The notes beneath the pieces were generated by a model. The model did not search any database, was not told the DNA's origin, and saw only the letters and a list, made by a program, of their open reading frames with translations. From assembly GCA_945878745.1 (NCBI GenBank), contig CAMDVY010000042.1:1-11790 (forward strand): a stretch of 11,790 nt of DNA, in the 5' to 3' direction. The position numbers were made by a program, and so were the translations under genes. Numbering within the stretch: the first letter of the stretch is position 1; the number at the start of each line of letters is the position of its first letter. The DNA is from Klebsiella pneumoniae. Lineage in GTDB: Bacteria > Pseudomonadota > Gammaproteobacteria > Pseudomonadales > Azotimanducaceae. Below are positions 7,164 through 11,790 of the stretch, one piece after another.

Positions 7164-10100
7164 GACGTTGGGTGCCAGCAGCTTCTTGAATTCCGTGAAA
7201 GAAACCGGACGCGAGAAGAGATAACCCTGGGCATAGTCGCAGGCGTGGGATTTCAGGAATTGCAACTGAGCGGCGGTCTCCACACCTTCAGCGACCACTT
7301 CCATGCGCAATCGATGCGCCATGGCGATGACGGCTGCGGTGATCTCCATGTCATCCTGCACGTCAGGAATATCCATGATGAAGCTTCGATCCACCTTTAC
7401 TGTGTTGATCGGAAACTTCTTGAGGTAGTTCAGCGACGAGTAACCAGTGCCGAAGTCATCGATCGCAAAGCGCAGACCGAGCTGGGCCAGACGTTTGAGC
7501 GTAACCAGCGCCACATCGATGTCGTGCATCAACATGGTTTCGGTGATTTCCAGTTCGAGGAAGTTCGGATTGAGCTTGGTCTGACGCAGACATCTCTGGA
7601 TGGTCTGGACCAGATTGGGATCGCGGAATTGGCGTGGTGAGATGTTCACAGCCGTATAGATCGGCGTGCCGTTCAGCTCGCTGAAAATTCGCCCCGCTTC
7701 GCACGCTGCGCGGATCACCCAATTGCCGATGTCGACAATAGCGCCGGTTTCTTCGGCGACCTGAATGAACTCGTTGGGGCCGATCAGCCCTCTGGTCGGA
7801 TGGTCCCAGCGAATGAGACATTCCATGCCGACGAGGCGTTGATCGGTAAGCCGGACTTTTGGTTGATAGTAGAGTTCGAATTCGTTGTTCAGCAGCGCTG
7901 TGCGGATTTCGTATTCCATGCGCAGTCGCGAGCTGGCATTGGTGTTCATCTCTTCGCTGTAGAACTGGTAATTGTTGCGGCCGCGCTCCTTGGCGCGGTA
8001 CATCGCCAGATCCGCGTTTTTCATGACCTCGTTCGATGCATTGCCGTCGCTCGGGATGATCGTTACACCGATGCTGGTGGTGACCACCAGAGGTTGACCG
8101 GAAATATGGATCGGCTCGCGCAGGCGTTGCAGTATCTTCTCTGCCACCAGTCCTGCGTCACTGGGGGTAGTGATGTCGTAGAGCAGGATGGTGAATTCGT
8201 CACCGCCGCTGCGTCCGACGGTGTCTTCCTTGCGCACACACTCAGTGAGCCGCTGCGCCACTTCTTTCAGGAGTTGATCACCAGCCTCGTGCCCCAGTGT
8301 GTCGTTGACACGCTTGAACTGGTCGAGGTCAAGATACATCAGCGCAGCAGATGCATTGCGCCTTCGTGCATGTTCAATGGCGTGCAGCAATCGTTCCTGG
8401 AACAGGGTGCGGTTGGCGAGACCGGTTAACGTGTCATAGAACGCCAGGCGTTCCATGCGCTTCTGGCTGTTCTTGGTTTCCGTGATGTCAGCAATCTGCA
8501 CAATCAGGTAGGCACTCTTCGAGTCATCCGCACGCTGTATGACGGCGTGGAAGTTGGTCCAGATTTCGGCGCCGTCGAGGCAGATCATGCGGCGCTCGGT
8601 GCGAGAGGTTGTCTCGTTGCCGTGCTGCAGGCGTTCCAGTGTTTCCTTGAGAAAGACGCGGTCTTCGGTAGGGACCAGGTCCGCCAGGTGAGTCGCTGAG
8701 AGCATGTCCTGCTTGTACGCCAGCAGTTCTGCTGCAAACTGGTTTGCCTCGATGACCTTGCCGTGGATATCGGCGAGAAGGATGCCGATTGGCGCGCTTT
8801 CAAACGTGCCACGGAACCGTATTTCACTTTCGCGCAATCGCTCTTCCGTCAGCCGTTGCATGCTGATGTCGCGTGCGATGCACAGCGTGCAGGTTTCCGA
8901 ACCAAGCTGCATCGAGGTGGCTGAAACGAGGGATGGAATTTCGAGACCGTTTTTGGTTTTGAACATCACTTCCAGATTGGTATAGCTTCCCTCGCGGCTG
9001 AGCAGATTTCTCGCCGCAGCGCGACTCCCTTCGTCGCCGAAAATTGGCAGATCGGTGACAGGCTGGTTGATGAGCTCGGCACGTCGAAAGCCCGATACCT
9101 TCACAAAGGCGTCGTTGATATCGAGGATCGAACCGTCGCGCTGACGGATGATGACGATGCCGTCCGGGCTGTGAGTGAAAACTCGCGAGAACTTGGTCTG
9201 GCTTTCATGCAGGGCTTCCTGCGCTTTGACCTCTTCGGAAATGTCACGCGCAATCAGCAGGATGCAGATCTCGCTTTCGATTTCGATGTAACGCAGCGAG
9301 ATATCGACATGCAGCATGTCGTCACTGGTATTGAGCAGGCGTGCGCCGTGAAATGAACCTTCGCCATGCTGCTCAAGTTGTTCATGAATGCGGTCGCGCT
9401 CCTTGCGATCGACCCAGAGGTTGGGCAGCAGATTCTGGTTGCCGATGGCCTGTTCGCGAGTAAATCCCAGTAGCTTGGTGAAGCCGGCGTTGAAGTCGAT
9501 GATGGTGCCATCGCTGTTGCGCAGGATCAGGATGGCGTCCGGACTCGCATGGAAGATGCGGGAGAAACGTGCCTCTGATGCACGCAGTCGATTGATGGAG
9601 TGCAGATACTCGGTGATCTCGCGGCCCGTGATCACCACACCGGACAACCCGGCGCCGTTGGACAGGGAGATGATCTGTGTCTCGATCACCGTGTCACTGG
9701 AATTGCGCAGTCGTAGCTGGTTGAGTTTTTGTGGCTTGCCCGGCTGGGCGTTGGCGCGTTCGATTGCCTCTTCGAGGACAAACATTTCATCGGTGGCGAC
9801 CAACGAAACGACTTCGATCCCAGCCAGCTCATCAAGGTTTTGTTCGAATACTTGCAGGGCGCGCGGATTGGCATTGCGCAGCTTGCCGTGTTCGTCGATG
9901 AAGAGGATCAGATCATTGGAGTACTGATAGAGCTTCTCGAAACGATTCTGGGCGTTCAGCAGCGCCCGTTCGCGCGTGATCGCCTCGGTGAGATCCAGTA
10001 ACTGGATGACATAGGAACCGGCCTTGCCACCTGAGTCTGTCAATCGCCTGGCGTGCAGGGAAACGTGCTGCACGCGACCATTTGGTCCCGGTAGATCGAG

Positions 10101-10679
10101 TGTGGTCGAGACATCCTTGCCGGCCTGAAGATCATTCGTTGCCTGATCAATGACTTTCCACAACACACCGCCTGCGATGCCGGCGATCGGTTTGTTGACC
10201 ACCTGCTCACGTTCGAGGTGAAGCAGGCGAAGCATTGTCGCGTTGACGTTCATGATCTGCCCGCGTGTATCGAGCATGAGCATGCCGGTGGGCGCGTTGG
10301 TAAAGGCGTGGTTGAGCGCCTCGATGGTCACCGATTTGCGACGCGGATCCCACAGCAGGATGGAGGTTGCGATCCAGATGGCGAGAAAGGAAATCGCCAG
10401 ATCCGTGGACAGGCTGGTCAGTACTGGACTGGAAAAAACCAGGGTTGCCTCATCCAGCCTGGCCGACACCAGCATGATGGAGGCAATACAGGCCATCAGT
10501 AGTGTAAGTCCGCGATGAGCGGTCAGGTTCGACACGGTTAGTGCAATCAGGAAGACCGGAATCGCCAGATCGGACTGTGGCAGGAGCGTCTGCACCATGA
10601 ATCCGACACAAAGTACCGAGGTTGCAATGGCTGCAACGGTACCCCGTGAAAGCGGTGATCCTGGCCAATGATGCTGCAT
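7137..10679 (-). CDS. Membrane PAS(x5)-GGDEF-EAL cyclic-di-GMP signalling protein
   Basis: This is a bifunctional-type c-di-GMP sensor enzyme of 1180 residues. GGDEF domains make c-di-GMP from GTP, and EAL domains cleave it. I choose ATG 10679 (MQHHWPG) rather than the longer frame from 10796, because the extension would overlap most of the 5' part of the divergent yjbQ. Residues 13-110 hold four membrane segments. Five PAS-like sensor units follow, roughly at 116-236, 240-362, 367-488, 493-614 and 617-738. The GGDEF domain (about 742-905) has an intact SGGDEF signature at 825-829 and an RKED inhibitory site at 816-819, spaced exactly five residues before it. The EAL domain (about 925-1170) reads ECLIRW (Glu953) instead of EAL but keeps NISPRQF, ELEITET, DDFGTGYSS (Asp1074-1075), VKVD, EGVET (Glu1131) and QGYLFSRP. 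Both activities therefore look possible. It is a monocistronic-looking gene with a very short upstream gap. Confidence 0.96.
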   Translation of the reverse strand: MQHHWPGSPLSRGTVAAIATSVLCVGFMVQTLLPQSDLAIPVFLIALTVSNLTAHRGLTLLMACIASIMLVSARLDEATLVFSSPVLTSLSTDLAISFLAIWIATSILLWDPRRKSVTIEALNHAFTNAPTGMLMLDTRGQIMNVNATMLRLLHLEREQVVNKPIAGIAGGVLWKVIDQATNDLQAGKDVSTTLDLPGPNGRVQHVSLHARRLTDSGGKAGSYVIQLLDLTEAITRERALLNAQNRFEKLYQYSNDLILFIDEHGKLRNANPRALQVFEQNLDELAGIEVVSLVATDEMFVLEEAIERANAQPGKPQKLNQLRLRNSSDTVIETQIISLSNGAGLSGVVITGREITEYLHSINRLRASEARFSRIFHASPDAILILRNSDGTIIDFNAGFTKLLGFTREQAIGNQNLLPNLWVDRKERDRIHEQLEQHGEGSFHGARLLNTSDDMLHVDISLRYIEIESEICILLIARDISEEVKAQEALHESQTKFSRVFTHSPDGIVIIRQRDGSILDINDAFVKVSGFRRAELINQPVTDLPIFGDEGSRAAARNLLSREGSYTNLEVMFKTKNGLEIPSLVSATSMQLGSETCTLCIARDISMQRLTEERLRESEIRFRGTFESAPIGILLADIHGKVIEANQFAAELLAYKQDMLSATHLADLVPTEDRVFLKETLERLQHGNETTSRTERRMICLDGAEIWTNFHAVIQRADDSKSAYLIVQIADITETKNSQKRMERLAFYDTLTGLANRTLFQERLLHAIEHARRRNASAALMYLDLDQFKRVNDTLGHEAGDQLLKEVAQRLTECVRKEDTVGRSGGDEFTILLYDITTPSDAGLVAEKILQRLREPIHISGQPLVVTTSIGVTIIPSDGNASNEVMKNADLAMYRAKERGRNNYQFYSEEMNTNASSRLRMEYEIRTALLNNEFELYYQPKVRLTDQRLVGMECLIRWDHPTRGLIGPNEFIQVAEETGAIVDIGNWVIRAACEAGRIFSELNGTPIYTAVNISPRQFRDPNLVQTIQRCLRQTKLNPNFLELEITETMLMHDIDVALVTLKRLAQLGLRFAIDDFGTGYSSLNYLKKFPINTVKVDRSFIMDIPDVQDDMEITAAVIAMAHRLRMEVVAEGVETAAQLQFLKSHACDYAQGYLFSRPVSFTEFKKLLAPNVSMLRNGVA
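8838..9581 (-). repeat. Tandem duplicated PAS-PAC units inside the GGDEF-EAL gene
   Basis: The third and fourth PAS units of the c-di-GMP protein are clear relatives. One begins RFSRIFHASPDAILILR and the other KFSRVFTHSPDGIVIIR, and they end with IARDISEE and IARDISMQ respectively. The following fifth unit (RFRGTFESAPIGILLA) is more distant. This indicates internal domain duplication at the protein level; the DNA copies have diverged. Confidence 0.75.
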
Positions 10680-10739
10680 CGATAGTGGTCCGTACCTAAC
10701 GACTGTATATTCTTGAGAAAATGAGTAGTGGGGCTGTTT
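10680..10739. promoter_or_regulatory. Divergent promoter region between c-di-GMP gene and yjbQ
   Basis: This 60-base gap is the only non-coding stretch in the window and must carry the start signals for both divergent genes. On the + strand, TATATT at 10706-10711 resembles a -10 box (five of six consensus bases). It lies about 30 bases before the yjbQ ATG, but no good -35 box sits 16-18 bases upstream of it. A GTGGGG stretch at 10728-10733 may act as the yjbQ ribosome-binding site. On the - strand I see only A/T-rich sequence (AAGAATATACAG) and a weak GGACC stretch near the start codon. The box assignments are tentative. Confidence 0.35.
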
Positions 10740-11156
10740 ATGAACGTGCTGCTGACAGTACCGGTAAGCGGGAAAGGACTGCATGACATCACGCACAGCG
10801 TGCAGCGGGTTCTAGACGAGAATTGTGTGAATGAGGGACTCGTCACACTCTTCATACGACACACTTCCGCCAGCTTGTTGATTCAGGAGAACGCAGCGCC
10901 CGGTGCCAGAGCAGACCTCGAGACCTGGTTTGAGCGCCTGGTGCCGGAGCTCGATCCACTCTACACACACAATGAAGAAGGGCCGGATGACATGCCAGCC
11001 CATATCAAGTCAGCGCTCACGGCGGTCAGCCTGAGTATTCCGGTGATGGGCGGTAAGCTGGCGCTAGGCACCTGGCAAGGTGTATTTCTCTGGGAGCACC
11101 GTCATGCGCGTCGAACGCGGGAGGTCATCGTCAACGTGACTGGCGATCGCGAATAG
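10740..11156 (+). CDS. yjbQ: YjbQ/UPF0047 family protein
   Basis: This is a small cytoplasmic protein of the YjbQ (UPF0047) family. Some members have been reported to have weak thiamine-phosphate synthase activity, but the physiological role is unsettled. With the ATG at 10740 the product is 138 residues, the usual length. An in-frame GTG at 10728 would add four residues, but the GTGGGG there is better placed as a ribosome-binding site. Conserved signatures are HTSASLLIQENA, YTHNEEGPDDMPAHIKSAL, LGTWQGVFLWEHR and the final REVIVNVTGD strand. The histidines and acidic residues in these motifs form the conserved surface of the family. It is divergent from the c-di-GMP gene, and its last 26 bp overlap the 3' end of the unknown gene on the opposite strand. 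The family call is firm; the biochemical role is not. Confidence 0.94.
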   Translation: MNVLLTVPVSGKGLHDITHSVQRVLDENCVNEGLVTLFIRHTSASLLIQENAAPGARADLETWFERLVPELDPLYTHNEEGPDDMPAHIKSALTAVSLSIPVMGGKLALGTWQGVFLWEHRHARRTREVIVNVTGDRE

Positions 11157-11580
11157 TATCCATCCAGCGTCGGTGACCATCCGGGTCGAGAATCATCGAT
11201 GCAAAGTACAGCAACAGGTCACGATGGTTGGGTGTCAGCTGCGCCTGCTGCATGGCGCGTTCGCCGGTTTTTGAATTAAGCCAGCGGAAAATCTCGGCGA
11301 TGGTACCGGCCTCTATGCCGAGGATGCGGCCGGACCAGTCGTTGATGATGTCGTGCAGATCTTCGAGGTCGAACTCACCAAGTCCGACGGCGTCGGGGTC
11401 GAGCACAACATTGGCCCAGACCGTACCGGCCAGGATTCGATAGACGTCCTTGTCGATGAATCGATCGGTCACGGTGCTTCGCTCCGTGATGTCCTCGAGT
11501 ACCGGCCGAAACTGCTCAAGCAGGTCTTCGTTGACCGGTCTGTCGCTCACGTGCCTCTCGTTCGCATGCTTTTCGTTCAC
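11131..11580 (-). CDS. Hypothetical protein, 149 residues, unknown function
   Basis: I do not recognise this protein. It is predicted to be soluble, with no signal peptide or membrane segment, and is rich in charged residues. The first 20 residues are a low-complexity charged stretch built from repeats (NEKHA, NERHV, SDRPV, NED). The rest looks like a compact, mostly helical domain, with blocks such as DKDVYRILAGTVWANVVLDP, DLEDLHDIINDWSGRILG and LTPNHRDLLLYFASMILDP. The GTG start at 11580 is chosen because it overlaps the stop of the upstream reading frame as GTGA, the coupling seen elsewhere in this window. A second in-frame GTG at 11550 is an alternative that would skip most of the repeat. 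The 3' end overlaps yjbQ tail to tail by 26 bp. That it is a real gene is supported by the coupling and by its protein-like composition, not by homology. Confidence 0.75.
   Translation of the reverse strand: MNEKHANERHVSDRPVNEDLLEQFRPVLEDITERSTVTDRFIDKDVYRILAGTVWANVVLDPDAVGLGEFDLEDLHDIINDWSGRILGIEAGTIAEIFRWLNSKTGERAMQQAQLTPNHRDLLLYFASMILDPDGHRRWMDTIRDRQSR
11521..11580 (-). repeat. Imperfect 15-bp tandem repeat at the start of the unknown gene
   Basis: Read on the - strand from 11580, four consecutive 15-base units resemble each other: GTGAACGAAAAGCAT, GCGAACGAGAGGCAC, GTGAGCGACAGACCG and GTCAACGAAGACCTG. The first three are clearest and the fourth only matches at its beginning. The unit length is a multiple of three, so expansion or loss of a unit would keep the frame. 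The encoded peptide reads as a five-residue repeat. The first and third units each begin with an in-frame GTG. Confidence 0.5.
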
Positions 11581-11789
11581 TGGCCCTGCCTGATGGACTT
11601 GATTTCACCCAATGTGGCAGTGAGTCGTTCAAGCCGTTCTGCAAGCTGTTGCAGCAGGGCCGAGTCCCCGGCTTCGGGCGGCTTGAGGCTACTATGACAA
11701 GCTCGCAACTGTCGTTCGCTGTCACGTTCTTCGGCAATGAACCTGCCCAGCAGCGCGCCGGTCAGCGGATCGATCGTTGAATCCTTGAA
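11577..11789 (-). CDS. C-terminal part of an unknown protein running off the right edge
   Basis: An open reading frame enters from the right edge and ends with TGA at 11579-11577, overlapping the GTG start of the 149-residue gene (GTGA). The visible 70 residues begin FKDSTIDPLTGALLGRFIAE and end LGEIKSIRQGQ. They are hydrophilic and charged. A likely coiled-coil segment (ALLQQLAERLERLTATLGEI) lies near the end, with leucines at helical spacing. There are no membrane segments. I cannot assign a family. The N-terminal part, including the start, lies outside the window. A 73-residue frame overlapping it on the same strand (11516-11737) has a proline/serine/arginine-rich composition and looks like a shadow. 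Confidence comes from the open frame to the edge, sensible composition and the coupling to the next gene. Confidence 0.62.
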   Translation of the reverse strand, partial: FKDSTIDPLTGALLGRFIAEERDSERQLRACHSSLKPPEAGDSALLQQLAERLERLTATLGEIKSIRQGQ

Positions 11790-11790
11790 C

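Noticed and set aside
7800..8429. A 209-codon + strand frame inside the GGDEF-EAL gene
   Set aside because: It lies wholly antisense to well-conserved GGDEF and EAL motifs, and its protein shows no family features. It is a by-product of codon bias.
9388..9927. A 179-codon + strand frame inside the PAS region
   Set aside because: It is antisense to PAS domains, with serine/arginine-rich composition and no recognisable domain.
10711..10720. Short inverted repeat TTCTTGAGAA in the divergent gap
   Set aside because: The arms are only four bases around a two-base centre, too short to support an operator or terminator call.
10680..10796. N-terminal extension of the c-di-GMP protein from an ATG at 10796
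   Set aside because: The extra 39 residues are polar, lie before the first membrane segment and overlap the conserved start of divergent yjbQ. The ATG at 10679 gives a normal membrane N-terminus.

Overview
This window is almost entirely coding and looks like the chromosome of a Gram-negative proteobacterium, probably a gammaproteobacterium. The evidence is a moderately high G+C content by eye, a TRAP transporter, outer-membrane lipid-trafficking genes of the MlaA/MlaC type, a large membrane-bound PAS-GGDEF-EAL sensor and a YjbQ-family enzyme. No mobile element, tRNA, rRNA or CRISPR array is visible. The only non-coding gap is about 60 bases, at 10680-10739.

Region 1 (left edge to 7163, + strand) is a tightly packed six-gene array: TRAP small permease (5' end cut off by the window), TRAP large permease, an MlaC-like periplasmic lipid-binding protein, an MlaA/VacJ outer-membrane lipoprotein, an MMPL-type RND transporter, and a membrane-anchored LtaS/MdoB-like sulfatase-fold phosphotransferase. 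Every junction overlaps (ATGA, GTGA, 20 bp, ATGA, TAATG), so these genes are almost certainly one translationally coupled operon. My inference is an envelope lipid-handling module. MlaA would act in the outer membrane and MlaC as the periplasmic shuttle. An RND transporter takes the place where the classical Mla pathway has the MlaFEDB ABC complex, and a lipid-headgroup transferase follows. The TRAP transporter would supply or recover a solute of unknown identity. This is the most interesting part of the window.

Region 2 (7137-10679, - strand) is one long gene for an inner-membrane cyclic-di-GMP protein: four membrane segments, five PAS-like domains, a GGDEF domain with an intact product-inhibition site, and an EAL-type domain with an ECL signature. 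It converges on the operon and the two 3' ends overlap by 27 bp.

Region 3 (10740-11790) holds a YjbQ-family protein, transcribed divergently from the c-di-GMP gene. Facing it are two coupled genes of unknown function on the - strand. The first of these overlaps the 3' end of yjbQ by 26 bp, and the second runs off the right edge. A short tandem repeat of imperfect 15-bp units lies at the start of the first unknown gene.
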